From Propionibacteriaceae bacterium (GTDB taxonomy: Bacteria > Actinomycetota > Actinomycetes > Propionibacteriales > Propionibacteriaceae), in contig WRIC01000003.1 of assembly GCA_009782915.1 (NCBI GenBank), positions 79,195 to 119,095 on the forward strand: DNA of 39,901 nt, written 5' to 3'. Made by a program: the position numbers and the translations under genes. The notes beneath the pieces were generated by a model. It was not told the DNA's origin. It searched no databases and was given only the letters and a program-made list of their open reading frames with translations. Shown here piece by piece: positions 24,852-34,190 of this stretch. Each line of letters begins with the position of its first letter. Position 1 is the first letter of the stretch.

Positions 24852-27211
24852 TTCTTGCCTCCCTTCTCAACCAACTCGTTGTCCAAGGAGACCACACTTC
24901 CCAGGTGGGCCCCGATCGAAGACAGAGCCAATCCGGGAGCGTTCGTGGGGAGCCAGATGACCGACTCAACCATGGTGGGCTCAAGCTCCCAAGCGAAACT
25001 CAGCGCCCCATGGGCCCCGCTCACCCGCACAGGAGCACCTTCGATCAACCCAGCGGCCTTGGCTGTGGCTGGAGAAACCCTCGCCAGGATGGGTCGGGCT
25101 GTGGCCTTCAATTGGTCTGCTCCATCCAAGCAATGGGAGTCATCGAGCAGTTCACGCCACGTGGAAACGATGGCTTGATTCTTCGCAAGCTTGGAGGCTT
25201 TGAGTGGCTTCACCTGCGGTGCAGCTGGAGTGGGTCCGCCATAGGCCGGAATACCTTCCCAGGATTCTTTGGCGCCTGCGGAGGTACGGAAACCCAGGGG
25301 TTTGCCCAGGACGTCAGCGAGCTCGGAAAGAATCCTGATGTCGGTGAGTGAGGTGGTGGTAGGTGTCACCACCTGGGAGAGGGACCGTTCCCGATGCTCC
25401 CAGTTGAAGAAGGTGCCATCGGTTTCTTCCAAGGGTGCCACAGGGAATACCACATCAGCGGACTTAGCCACAGTGGACAGGTGGGTGTCGAAACAGATCA
25501 CAAAAGCCTCAGTGAGGTTCTTGATCATGGTTGATGAGCTGATGAAATCTTCCACTTCAACACCACTGACCACCATGGTGGAGGGGTTGGTGGCCCTGCT
25601 GGAGATAGCTGACAGATCGCTCTTCCAGTAGTCGCTGAGTCCCTGCGAATCAGTGGTCGGGTATCCACCGGGAAGTAGTCCGGGCAAACATCCTGCTTTC
25701 AAGGCACCGATCTCACCGGCGCGGCGTGGAATCCAGGCCAAGCGCGCCGGGGAGGAGGTGACCTTCTCGACCAGCGCACTCAAGGCTCCAGGAATCTGGG
25801 CGAGAGTTTCCCCCGCCAAGACGACTGTTCCCTTGGCGAGTTTCAGGTTCCCTATTGCGGTGGGAAGATCACAGGGTTTCACTGGAACAAACTGGGCGCC
25901 CAGTTTGTGGGAACCCCACGAATAGATCGCTGAGAGGGTTTCAACCTTCAAGCCATATTTGCGGACAGCCTTGCGCAGGCGCAGGAAAACAATCGGTGAT
26001 TCGCTTTCCGGTTCACATCCCACCAAGATCACCTTTTTTGCTGACTCCAGCTCAGCGTAGGTCACTGGGTTGGTTTCACCTGCGACACAAGAAGCAAGGA
26101 ACTGGGTTTCCTCGTCAGCCGATGGTCGTGACCGGAAATCGACAGAGTTGGTTCCCACCACCGTACGAGCGAACTTGGAGAACCCGTAGGAGGATTCCAG
26201 TGTTGCTCGCCCCGAGATGAGGAAACCAGTGGAGGCACCCGATTCGCGCAAGGCGTTCGCTGCGGCTTCGATAGCTTCCCCCCACGAGACTTCCACCAGT
26301 GTGCCTGTTTTCTTGTCTCCTTGACGAACCATGGGAGCCGTGATGCGCTGCCCACTGCACGAGCTACGGAAACCATATCGTCCCTTGTCACAGGCCCAGG
26401 CCTCATTGACTTCCGCCTCATGGGCTGCCTTGCGGCGAACCACCTTGCCCGAGCGCGCGTCCACATTCAGTGAACACCCACAAGCGCAGTTCTCGCAGGT
26501 GGTACGGGTGGTGGTGAGGTCGAAGGGACGCCCCGAGAAGCGATAGTCCGCGGAGGTCAGCGCCCCCACAGGGCACAGTTGAACAACATTGCCCGAGAAA
26601 TAGGAATCATAGGGTTTATCTGGGGCGATACTGACCTGCTGGTGGGAACCACGCTCGGTCAATTGGATCATAGGGTCACCCGAAATCTGATCAGAGAACC
26701 GCGTACATCTCGTACACAACACACACCGTTCACGATCCAGCACAATCAGCTCAGACAAGGCGACTGGTTTGGCGAAGGTGTTCTTCTCGCCGTCGAAACG
26801 CTGTTCGGCGCGCCCAGAGACCATGGCCTGATTCTGTAAGGGGCACTCCCCACCCTTGTCGCATACAGGGCAATCCAGGGGGTGGTTCAACAAGATGAGT
26901 TCCATGATGTCTGCTTGGGCTTTCTTCGCCGAAGCGGATGTGACCTGGGTGCCGAGAACCATGCCATCGGCGACCTGGGTCGTGCACGCAGGTTGGGGGG
27001 TGGGAAAACCGCGACCGTTGCCGGCGTCAGTGATCTCCACCAAACACTGGCGGCAAGCCCCCACCGGGTCCAACAGTGGATGATCGCAGAAGCGCGGAAC
27101 ATGAACCCCAGCAGCCTCGGCTGCCCGAATCGCCAGGGTGCCCTTGGGTACGGTGGCCTGGGCGCCATCAATGGTGACAGTGACCATCTCGGCCATAGGA
27201 ACCTCACTCAT
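24848..27211 (-). CDS. nuoG: NADH-quinone oxidoreductase subunit G (iron-sulfur, molybdopterin-fold)
   Basis: 787 residues. The N-terminal [2Fe-2S] ferredoxin domain has Cys42, 53, 56 and 76. The next region has HPLDCPVCDKGGECPLQN (cluster N5 type) and RCVLCTRCTRF (N4). A further CENCACGCSLNV motif at about 236-247 begins the molybdopterin oxidoreductase-like fold. That large C-terminal domain is structural in complex I. The subunit carries electrons from NuoF to NuoI. The start overlaps nuoF (ATGA); a second ATG at codon 6 is possible. Confidence 0.96.
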   Translation of the reverse strand: MSEVPMAEMVTVTIDGAQATVPKGTLAIRAAEAAGVHVPRFCDHPLLDPVGACRQCLVEITDAGNGRGFPTPQPACTTQVADGMVLGTQVTSASAKKAQADIMELILLNHPLDCPVCDKGGECPLQNQAMVSGRAEQRFDGEKNTFAKPVALSELIVLDRERCVLCTRCTRFSDQISGDPMIQLTERGSHQQVSIAPDKPYDSYFSGNVVQLCPVGALTSADYRFSGRPFDLTTTRTTCENCACGCSLNVDARSGKVVRRKAAHEAEVNEAWACDKGRYGFRSSCSGQRITAPMVRQGDKKTGTLVEVSWGEAIEAAANALRESGASTGFLISGRATLESSYGFSKFARTVVGTNSVDFRSRPSADEETQFLASCVAGETNPVTYAELESAKKVILVGCEPESESPIVFLRLRKAVRKYGLKVETLSAIYSWGSHKLGAQFVPVKPCDLPTAIGNLKLAKGTVVLAGETLAQIPGALSALVEKVTSSPARLAWIPRRAGEIGALKAGCLPGLLPGGYPTTDSQGLSDYWKSDLSAISSRATNPSTMVVSGVEVEDFISSSTMIKNLTEAFVICFDTHLSTVAKSADVVFPVAPLEETDGTFFNWEHRERSLSQVVTPTTTSLTDIRILSELADVLGKPLGFRTSAGAKESWEGIPAYGGPTPAAPQVKPLKASKLAKNQAIVSTWRELLDDSHCLDGADQLKATARPILARVSPATAKAAGLIEGAPVRVSGAHGALSFAWELEPTMVESVIWLPTNAPGLALSSIGAHLGSVVSLDNELVEKGGKK

Positions 27212-28524
27212 GAGTCCACCTCCTCGGCCACCGGAAACAAGGCACTGCGATCATAGGGGAGATACTCCCACGCTGGGGTGTGGTATCCCACCTCGAACTC
27301 CTTGCGGAAGTGCTCCACGGCACTCGAGACACACGCCACCGCTCCACCCAGCAGTGGGCAGAAACTCTTCGAATCGATGAGGTCCACCAAGGCAAGCAGT
27401 TTGTCGACATCGCCTTTCCGGCCCTCACCAGCTTCGAGGCGGGTGAGAAGTTGGACAAGCCAATAGGTTCCTTCGCGACATGGCGTACATTTCCCGCAAG
27501 ATTCGTGGGCATAGAACTCCACCCAACGAAGAGTGGTTCGTACCACCGAGACGGTCTCATCGAAAACCTGCATAGCTTTCGTGCCGAGCATCGTGCCCAC
27601 CGCTGCCAAGGACTCAAAATCCATCACTGTGTCCAGATGGTCAGCGGTCAGAAGAGGGGTTGATGAACCACCGGGGGTGAAGAACTTCAACTCGTGGCCT
27701 TCACGGATACCCCCGGCCATCTCCAATAGCTCCCTCATGGTGATCCCGAAGGCAGCCTCGTACTGGCCAGGGCGTTGAACATGGCCCGACAAAGAATAAA
27801 TCGTGAACCCCTGGGATTTTTCCGTCCCCATCGAAGCAAACCAGGCCGCACCATTGTCGATGATTGATGGGACCGAAGCAATCGACTCCACATTGTTGAC
27901 CACTGTGGGGCACTGATAGAGCCCAGCCACTGCTGGGAAAGGTGGGCGCAAACGCGGTTGACCACGCAACCCCTCCAAAGAGTTGAGCAGAGCCGTTTCC
28001 TCACCACAGATATAGGCCCCCGCGCCGGATTGAACAATCACATCCAAGTCAAAACCCGAGCCACAGATATTCTTGCCCAGCAACCCGGCAGCATAAGCCT
28101 CCTCCACAGCTTGGCGCATCCGGCGGATCGGGTGAACCACCTCACCGCGAATATAAATGAAAGCCATGTGAGCATTGATGGCGTACGAGGAGATGATGAC
28201 ACCCTCCAGCAAGGTGTGAGGGCTGGCCATCAGCAGAGGGATGTCTTTACAGGTGCCCGGTTCGGATTCGTCACCGTTGACCACCAGATACTTCGGGTTC
28301 GGGTTATCTTGGGGAACAAAACTCCACTTCATTCCCGTGGGGAACCCAGCCCCACCACGGCCCCTCAACCCCGATTCTTTCACCTCGCCCACGACCGCTT
28401 CCGGGGTCATGGCGAAAGCCTTCTTGATGGCCGTGTAGCCGCCTTGTTTTTGGTAGGCCGCCAGGGTCCACGAGTTGTCGGTTCCCCAATTCTTCGTCAG
28501 TACGGGGGTGAGTTGAGTGGTCAC
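27208..28524 (-). CDS. nuoF: NADH-quinone oxidoreductase subunit F (NADH- and FMN-binding)
   Basis: 438 residues. NADH-binding glycine-rich segment GRGGAGFPTGMKW (55-67), FMN-side motif GAGAYICGEETALL (167-180), and the N3 [4Fe-4S] ligands Cys343, 346, 349 (CGKCTPC) with Cys389. This is the electron entry point of complex I. It starts with GTG, overlapping the nuoE stop (GTGA). Confidence 0.97.
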   Translation of the reverse strand: MTTQLTPVLTKNWGTDNSWTLAAYQKQGGYTAIKKAFAMTPEAVVGEVKESGLRGRGGAGFPTGMKWSFVPQDNPNPKYLVVNGDESEPGTCKDIPLLMASPHTLLEGVIISSYAINAHMAFIYIRGEVVHPIRRMRQAVEEAYAAGLLGKNICGSGFDLDVIVQSGAGAYICGEETALLNSLEGLRGQPRLRPPFPAVAGLYQCPTVVNNVESIASVPSIIDNGAAWFASMGTEKSQGFTIYSLSGHVQRPGQYEAAFGITMRELLEMAGGIREGHELKFFTPGGSSTPLLTADHLDTVMDFESLAAVGTMLGTKAMQVFDETVSVVRTTLRWVEFYAHESCGKCTPCREGTYWLVQLLTRLEAGEGRKGDVDKLLALVDLIDSKSFCPLLGGAVACVSSAVEHFRKEFEVGYHTPAWEYLPYDRSALFPVAEEVDS

Positions 28525-29243
28525 TTCTTACCCCCCTTCGCCTTCGGGGTTTTCTTCGGCGCCGGAGCAGTCCACTTCTTTTTCTCGGCGAGACGTACCC
28601 CTTCGAGGGATGGCTCACCAGCGGAAGGACCCTCGTTTCCTTGACCATCTAAGAATCCTGCGAGCACCTTCTCGGAATCTGCGAGACTCGTCAGCTTGGG
28701 CCCGCGAGTGGAGCGTACCTCGCGACCAGAGCGAAGATCATCTATGAGCTGTTCAGCCTTCTGCGGGGTCATATTGTCCATGAACTCCCAGTTGACCATC
28801 ATCACTGGAGCAAAATCACAAGCCGCATTACATTCAACCTTCTCCAAGGAGAACAATCCATCAGAGGTGGTTTCCCCATCGGTGATCCCCAGCTTGTCCT
28901 CCATGGTTTCCAGCAGGGCATCCCCACCCATGACCGCGCATAGTGCAGTAGTGCAGACACCAATGTGGTGCTTGCCTGCTGGACGGCGTTTATACATGGT
29001 GTAGAAGGTTGCTACCCCCGACACCTGGGCCTGGGTGATCCCCAGGATCTCGGCACACACCTCGATCCCACGCGCCGAAATAAAACCATCAACCGCCTGG
29101 ACGAGATGCAACATCGGCAACAGAGCTGAGCGTGGATGAGGATAACGCTTCGACAAAGCGGTGAGTTGCTTGATCACCGCCTGGTCGATCATGGTCGGTG
29201 GAAGAGCTTCAGTTTCATCATGCTCCATGGCAGAGTCACTCAT
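28521..29243 (-). CDS. nuoE: NADH-quinone oxidoreductase subunit E ([2Fe-2S] N1a)
   Basis: 240 residues. The thioredoxin-like [2Fe-2S] domain has ligands Cys97, Cys102, Cys138 and Cys142 ([17 protein letters not shown]). The last ~60 residues are an extension beyond the fold, ending in a lysine-rich, proline-containing tail ([19 protein letters not shown]). A basic tail here and an acidic tail on NuoJ are notable together. It overlaps nuoD and nuoF by 4 nt each. Confidence 0.96.
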   Translation of the reverse strand: MSDSAMEHDETEALPPTMIDQAVIKQLTALSKRYPHPRSALLPMLHLVQAVDGFISARGIEVCAEILGITQAQVSGVATFYTMYKRRPAGKHHIGVCTTALCAVMGGDALLETMEDKLGITDGETTSDGLFSLEKVECNAACDFAPVMMVNWEFMDNMTPQKAEQLIDDLRSGREVRSTRGPKLTSLADSEKVLAGFLDGQGNEGPSAGEPSLEGVRLAEKKKWTAPAPKKTPKAKGGKK

Positions 29244-30541
29244 CGATCAACACCTCCCAACACAGGGTCGAGGCTCGCAACAGCCACGACAACATCAGAG
29301 AGCATCCCACCCTCACACATCATAGGAACAGCCTGAAGATGATGGAACCCAGGATCCCGCATGTGAACACGGAAGGGTCTGGTTCCCCCATCGGAGACCA
29401 GATGGCAACCCAGTTCACCCTTCGGTGATTCAATCGTTGCATAGACCTGGCCAGCGGGAACCTGGAAACCTTCACTGACGAGTTTGAAGTGGTGGATGAG
29501 CGCTGGCATGGACTGGCCCATCACCTTCTTCACATGGGCTGGCGAATTACCTTGGCCATCAGGCCCGAGACTCAGATCACCGGGTTTGCCGATCTTTGGG
29601 TCTTCGGTCATGATGGGTTGCCCTGTGGTGGCTTGGAGTTTCTCATAACACTGCTCAACGATCTTCAGTGACTCTGCCATCTCGGAGAGCCTCACCCTGA
29701 ACCGCCCGTACGCATCACAGGTATCCCAGGTGATCACATCAAAGTCATAGTTCTCATATCCGCAGTACGGTTGTTTCTTGCGCAGATCCCAGGGGTAACC
29801 AGTGGCGCGCAAGGGTGGCCCTGTCACACCCATGGCTATTGCTTGGGGATAGGACAGGGTTGCCACATCCGACATGCGCCCCTGGAAGATCGGATTAGCA
29901 TTACAGAACCCCGCGTACTCTCGAAGATGCTTGTGCAACCATTCGATGACTGTACGCAAACGGGCCAAACCGTTCTCGGGAAGATCGATGCTCACCCCGC
30001 CGGGACGAATATAGGCGTGGTTCATGCGGGTTCCACACAGGGCCTCAAAGAAGTCGAGGATCATTTCGCGTTCACGGAACCCGATGGTCATCACCGTCAG
30101 CGCACCGATTTCCATTCCACCGGTGCCAATAGCGACCAGATGGTTGGCGATGCGACCCAATTCCATGGCGAGAACGCGCAGAATGTTGGCGCGCTCAGGC
30201 ACCTCAATGCCGAGTAGTTTCTCCACAGCCAAGCAGTAGACCACTTCGTTGAAGATGGGGGCCACATAATCCATGCGAGTGATATAGGTGACACCTTGGT
30301 TCCACGTACGATATTCCATGGATTTTTCGATCCCCGAATGCAGGAATCCAATGCCTGGGCGAATCGACTGGACCGATTCGCCATCAAGTTCGACTTCTAA
30401 GCGAAGGACACCATGGGTGGAGGGATGCTGGGGCCCCATATTGATGACAATGATTTCGTCATTTCGGTTGTGTTGGGCTGCAACCACGTCCTCGAAGTCA
30501 CCACCAGTCACCAGGTATTCTGCGGGAAGAGTCATGGTCAC
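29240..30541 (-). CDS. nuoD: NADH-quinone oxidoreductase subunit D (quinone site)
   Basis: 433 residues, related to NiFe-hydrogenase large subunits. Conserved [20 protein letters not shown] near the N-terminus contains the loop that forms the quinone pocket. The C-terminus ends [18 protein letters not shown], as usual for NuoD. A GTG at 30541 overlaps the nuoC stop; an ATG two codons on (30535) is the alternative. Confidence 0.97.
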   Translation of the reverse strand: MTMTLPAEYLVTGGDFEDVVAAQHNRNDEIIVINMGPQHPSTHGVLRLEVELDGESVQSIRPGIGFLHSGIEKSMEYRTWNQGVTYITRMDYVAPIFNEVVYCLAVEKLLGIEVPERANILRVLAMELGRIANHLVAIGTGGMEIGALTVMTIGFREREMILDFFEALCGTRMNHAYIRPGGVSIDLPENGLARLRTVIEWLHKHLREYAGFCNANPIFQGRMSDVATLSYPQAIAMGVTGPPLRATGYPWDLRKKQPYCGYENYDFDVITWDTCDAYGRFRVRLSEMAESLKIVEQCYEKLQATTGQPIMTEDPKIGKPGDLSLGPDGQGNSPAHVKKVMGQSMPALIHHFKLVSEGFQVPAGQVYATIESPKGELGCHLVSDGGTRPFRVHMRDPGFHHLQAVPMMCEGGMLSDVVVAVASLDPVLGGVDR

Positions 30542-31053
30542 CGCCTTTCCTCAGGTGGTGGTGTGGTTGCACCTTTAAACTTCTGGGGAACCCCACCCAA
30601 GGGGTAGTCCTTGCGTAGCGGATGACCATCCCAATCATCGGGCATGAGAATCCTTGTCAAATGAGGATGACCTTGGAAGAGTATCCCGAACATGTCCCAG
30701 GTTTCCCGCTCATGCCAATCCACATGGGGATAAATCGAGGTGATGGAATCCAGCACAGGATCATCTTCTGGTACGGCCACCTCTAGGCGAATGCGGTGGT
30801 TGTGGGTCATCGACAGCAGTGAATAAACCACATGGAGTTCATGGCCTTCGTCATGGGGATAGTGAACCCCGGAAACCGACGTACAGGATTCGAATCTCAA
30901 TTCTGCATCATCGCGGGCCACCTTGACCGTGTCCAGGAGTTGTTCTTTTGGTACGACAATAGTCAACTCACCGCGATCGCGGGTGGCATTCTTTTTGAGC
31001 CCCGGAACCAACTTATTGAAACGGTTAATGACGGGAGTGAACCACTTGCTCAT
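30538..31053 (-). CDS. nuoC: NADH-quinone oxidoreductase subunit C
   Basis: 171 residues, shorter than many actinobacterial NuoC proteins (often above 200) but with the full conserved core. The signature [19 protein letters not shown] followed by [19 protein letters not shown] is intact. It is a connecting-arm subunit that contacts NuoD and holds no cofactor. Overlaps nuoB and nuoD by 4 nt. Confidence 0.95.
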   Translation of the reverse strand: MSKWFTPVINRFNKLVPGLKKNATRDRGELTIVVPKEQLLDTVKVARDDAELRFESCTSVSGVHYPHDEGHELHVVYSLLSMTHNHRIRLEVAVPEDDPVLDSITSIYPHVDWHERETWDMFGILFQGHPHLTRILMPDDWDGHPLRKDYPLGGVPQKFKGATTPPPEERR

Positions 31054-31601
31054 GGGCGGGGCCCTCCCAAAGCTGGCAGGGCACCGGCTATGATTTTCTC
31101 TTCACGCCCAGTAGCCTGCCTGGCAATATTCTTTCCAATCGGATCCCATTGGACTTCCTGCTTGCGGAGCTTAAAGATCGCATCAATGAGCATGTCAGGG
31201 CGTGGTGGACATCCTGGTACGTAGATATCTACGGGAATGATGTGATCACAGCCTTGAACAATGGCGTAGTTATTGAACAATCCACCCGTCGAAGCACAAG
31301 CACCCATCGAAACCACCCATTTGGGGTTGGGCATTTGGTCATAGACCTGGCGTACGATCGGAGCCATTTTCTGGGAGAGACGACCCGAGACGATCATCAG
31401 ATCAGCTTGGCGTGGTGAGGCCCGGAACACTTCCTGACCCCAGCGACCAGCATCGAATCGTGGCGCGCCGAAGGCCATCATCTCGATAGCGCAACAGGCC
31501 AGGCCCATGGTGGCGGGCCACAGTGATGCTTGGCGTAACCAGCCGAAGACCCCTTCCACAGTGGTCAACAGGAATCCAGGAACCTTGTCTTCTATGCCCA
31601 T
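31050..31601 (-). CDS. nuoB: NADH-quinone oxidoreductase subunit B ([4Fe-4S] N2)
   Basis: 183 residues. The N2 cluster ligands are the tandem Cys36-Cys37 ([10 protein letters not shown]), Cys102 (MGACAST) and Cys131 (VPGCPPRPD). N2 is the last cluster before quinone. It starts 1 nt after the nuoA stop and overlaps nuoC by ATGA. Confidence 0.97.
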   Translation of the reverse strand: MGIEDKVPGFLLTTVEGVFGWLRQASLWPATMGLACCAIEMMAFGAPRFDAGRWGQEVFRASPRQADLMIVSGRLSQKMAPIVRQVYDQMPNPKWVVSMGACASTGGLFNNYAIVQGCDHIIPVDIYVPGCPPRPDMLIDAIFKLRKQEVQWDPIGKNIARQATGREEKIIAGALPALGGPRP

Positions 31602-31602
31602 G

Positions 31603-31962
31603 TCACTCCCAGTTCAAGCCACCGCGGCGAAGGACGTACACGTACGCGATGAACACGGTCACGATAAACAGCACCATCTCCACCACAGCAAAGATCCCCA
31701 TTGAGTGATAGGACACTGCCCACGGATAAAGGAACACTATTTCAATATCAAAAACAATGAAGAGCATCGCGGTGAGGTAATACTTGATGGGAATACGCCC
31801 ACCATCTAGCGGTTGCGGGGTGGCCTCCACCCCACACTCATAGGGCTCATATTTTGCTTTGTTTTTCCGATTCGGACCCAGGACTGTCGAAATCAGGATT
31901 GCAATCGCCATGAATCCTGCGGTCAAACCCAGCAGTGCGACAATCGGCGCATACAGATTCAT
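31603..31962 (-). CDS. nuoA: NADH-quinone oxidoreductase subunit A
   Basis: 119 residues with three membrane segments. The conserved loop [15 protein letters not shown] carries the cysteine typical of NuoA, and [22 protein letters not shown] is the conserved TM2. It is the first gene of the nuoA-N plus prenyl synthase operon, which runs about 16 kb with overlaps or gaps of at most 9 nt. AAGGA lies 8 nt before the ATG. Confidence 0.96.
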   Translation of the reverse strand: MNLYAPIVALLGLTAGFMAIAILISTVLGPNRKNKAKYEPYECGVEATPQPLDGGRIPIKYYLTAMLFIVFDIEIVFLYPWAVSYHSMGIFAVVEMVLFIVTVFIAYVYVLRRGGLNWE

Positions 31963-32075
31963 TCCATGTCCTTCAGATCACGACTTCGTGTGGGCAGTCA
32001 ACACGTCGGTGCCCCTTCGACCATCCTACTGTATCAATCTCGCAGAGCCAGATGCCCAGTATTAATTTGGAGTAA

Positions 32076-32182
32076 AAGGGGACGGGGCGTTTGTCACACA
32101 GCCAGAGTGTGACTCGGCGCCCGGACAGTTCCGTCCCTGTGACAAACGCCCCGTCCCCTTGTGACAAACGCCCCGTCCCCTT
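32076..32182. repeat. Three copies of the 22-bp GGGGACGGGGCGTTTGTCAC-family unit
   Basis: One copy forward (32076-32097) and two inverted in direct tandem (32139-32160 and 32161-32182), all perfectly matched over 22 bp. The first and second can form a long hairpin with a 41-nt loop, which includes a different short segment (GAGTGTGACTCGGCGCCCGG). The family also occurs at 15352-15417. Confidence 0.9.
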
Positions 32183-32187
32183 GGGCG

Positions 32188-32193
32188 TACACT
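32188..32193 (+). promoter_or_regulatory. Predicted -10 box of the DUF2207 gene (leaderless)
   Basis: TACACT is followed by 7 nt and the ATG at 32201; no Shine-Dalgarno sequence is visible. The -35 region would fall inside the last repeat unit (32161-32182), so the repeat may form part of this promoter. Confidence 0.5.
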
Positions 32194-32200
32194 GGTATCT

Positions 32201-34042
32201 ATGAAGCGAGTACTTTGCGCGATTGCTGCCCTGGTTGTTGTGTGTGTTCTGCCGGGAACAGCTCCACGCGCGTTGGCTGACCAGGGGGAAGAAATCACCC
32301 GCTTTGAGGTGGTTGCTGATGTTGATAAGAATGGGACATTCACCGTAACCCAGACTATTGATTATCAATTCACCTACCCGGGGCACGGAATCTATGCTTG
32401 GTACGTCACCCGCCAGGGATTCAATGATGATCAAGATCGACTGATCACGTTCTCGAATTTTTCTGCCACCTCCCCCACCGGTGCCCCCACCAACCTGAGC
32501 AGGGACACCGGAAGCAACCACATCGTCATCAGGATTGGCGACCCGGATCGAACCGTGAGCGGCCTCCAAACCTATGTGCTCACCTACAAGGTCACCGGCA
32601 TTGTTAACCCTGAGGTCGCCGAGACTGGGATGGATGAGATCTATTGGAATGTGATCGGAACGAACTGGGAGGTTCCCATCAGAAACGTGACTATCACCAT
32701 TAATAGTCCTGCCGCAGTGAGCCAGACCACCTGCTACACCGGAGCCAACTACACCAACCCCTGCAGTGCACACTCGTCGGAAGGCTCATCAGCCACCTGG
32801 AAACAAGACTCGTTGAACCCAGGATCGGGAATGGCTGTCGTGGGTGGATGGCCGGCGAAAACCTTCCCCGGCGCCACCATTAATGTTGTCCCCAAAACCC
32901 AAAGCCCCTTCGATGTGGGCTCCACCTCCGGGAAAGCTGCAGCCGGAGGGTCTGGGGTCCTGACCGCCATCGTTGCCTGGGTGTTGACCCGCTTCACCAA
33001 GAAGGGCCGTGACCAGCAGTATGCCGGTGTTATCCCAGGGATGTTACCGGAACCCGGAGTTGATGTTGCCATCAAGTACGAGGAAGTCAAGGATGCCGCT
33101 GTAGCTTTCGCACCACCTGAGGGGATACCTCCTCGCTTGGTTTCGGCTATTGTCCGCGAAGGAGTCGATGACGTTGACATCACCGCGTCGATCATCGACC
33201 TGGCGGTACGCGGATATCTTCACTTTGATCAGGGTCAAGGAAAAGATTTCACCCTCACCCCCGCTCAGGGCTCTCGCCAAGAACTATCGGATGTCGATCA
33301 ACGGATTTACGACAATCTCATGACTAAGGGGCGTCCGATCACCCGTGAGCAGATGGCCAATCAAGAATTCTATTCGAACTACCAGGACATGAAGGCCATC
33401 GTGCAAAAAGAGTTCGACACTCAGCAGTGGTACAAGACGAACCCAAAAATCGTGGTCGGAGGCTACCGCATGCTCGGAGCAATCGTTGCAACAGGCGGCC
33501 CAGCTCTGGCGATGTTTGTGGCAACAAAACTCGGCTCGATGGGTATCCCTGGGTTCGGGTGGATAGCTATCCCCCTCGCCCTGCTGGGCATCGGCATCAT
33601 GGCTGTCGCCAAGCGAATGCCTGTGAGAACCCCACTCGGTTCAGCTATCGCCATCCAGTCATTCGGTTTCAAGAAATACCTCGAAACAGCTGAAGCCACG
33701 CAGATCAAATGGGAAGAAGGCCAAGATATCTTCTCCCAGTACCTTCCGTACGCTATTGGTTTTGGTTGTGCAGAGAGGTGGGCGAAAATCTTTGAGGAAC
33801 TCGTCGCCATGGGAGCTCCCGTGCCACAACCCACGTGGTACACCGGATATGCAGGCTCTCGTCGCCCAGTGTGGTCATCTATTGACCAGTCAGTCAGTGG
33901 GATCGGTTCTTCCATGAGCGAGTCCGTCAGGGCTAATGCTGTCGCTCAAGCCATGACCAGTGGGGGGTCTTCAGGAGGCTCCGGTTTCTCTGGTGGTGGC
34001 TTCGGTGGAGGCGTCGGCGGTGGCGGTGGCGGAAGGTGGTAA
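32201..34042 (+). CDS. DUF2207 domain membrane protein
   Basis: 613 residues. Signal peptide (MKRVLCAIAALVVVCVLPGT, cleavage near ALA-D), then an extracellular beta-rich DUF2207 domain (FEVVADVDKNGTFTVTQTID onward, to about residue 235). A membrane helix follows at about 248-264 and a cytoplasmic winged-helix-like segment (about 300-400). A hydrophobic hairpin comes next (about 423-470), then a domain with GFKKYLETAEATQIKWEEGQ (typical of the family) and a Gly/Ser-rich tail ending GGGGGGRW. The full family architecture is present. Function is not established. Confidence 0.92.
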   Translation: MKRVLCAIAALVVVCVLPGTAPRALADQGEEITRFEVVADVDKNGTFTVTQTIDYQFTYPGHGIYAWYVTRQGFNDDQDRLITFSNFSATSPTGAPTNLSRDTGSNHIVIRIGDPDRTVSGLQTYVLTYKVTGIVNPEVAETGMDEIYWNVIGTNWEVPIRNVTITINSPAAVSQTTCYTGANYTNPCSAHSSEGSSATWKQDSLNPGSGMAVVGGWPAKTFPGATINVVPKTQSPFDVGSTSGKAAAGGSGVLTAIVAWVLTRFTKKGRDQQYAGVIPGMLPEPGVDVAIKYEEVKDAAVAFAPPEGIPPRLVSAIVREGVDDVDITASIIDLAVRGYLHFDQGQGKDFTLTPAQGSRQELSDVDQRIYDNLMTKGRPITREQMANQEFYSNYQDMKAIVQKEFDTQQWYKTNPKIVVGGYRMLGAIVATGGPALAMFVATKLGSMGIPGFGWIAIPLALLGIGIMAVAKRMPVRTPLGSAIAIQSFGFKKYLETAEATQIKWEEGQDIFSQYLPYAIGFGCAERWAKIFEELVAMGAPVPQPTWYTGYAGSRRPVWSSIDQSVSGIGSSMSESVRANAVAQAMTSGGSSGGSGFSGGGFGGGVGGGGGGRW

Positions 34043-34103
34043 CACGGTTCACCTCGGAAATGGTAGAGTTTTTCCCAGCGATCGAGGTGAGGAGGTCGCA
34101 TTT

Positions 34104-34190
34104 ATGTGGCTCCACAAGGGTGTTCACCAAAGCAGAGAGTTGAAAGGGGTGGAGGATGTTTTGCAGGCAATGTGGATTGAACTTTGCTGA
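34104..34190 (+). CDS. Possible 28-residue upstream open reading frame
   Basis: A short frame, MWLHKGVHQSRELKGVEDVL and eight more residues, is preceded by the best ribosome site in the area (GAGGTGAGGAGG) and overlaps the start of the zinc-ribbon gene in another frame. An inverted repeat, TCACCTCG (34049-34056) with CGAGGTGA (34083-34090), could pair with part of that ribosome site in read-through transcripts. It may be a leader peptide controlling the downstream gene by translational coupling, or chance. Confidence 0.3.
   Translation: MWLHKGVHQSRELKGVEDVLQAMWIELC

Larger units (their letters stand above)
31963..32200. promoter_or_regulatory. Divergent promoter region between nuo operon and the DUF2207 gene
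   Basis: 238 bp between two start codons. On the minus strand a TAGGAT at 32023-32028 is one possible -10 for nuoA, and a TTGACT at about 31994-31999 lies nearer the gene. Neither has a convincing partner element, so the nuo promoter is not resolved. The right half is filled by the GACGGGGCGTTTGTCAC repeats. Confidence 0.4.

Noticed and set aside
31973-32773. 266-codon open frame on the minus strand across the nuo/DUF2207 intergenic region
   Set aside because: It runs through the 22-bp repeats and antisense to the well-supported DUF2207 gene; no ribosome site or recognisable domain.
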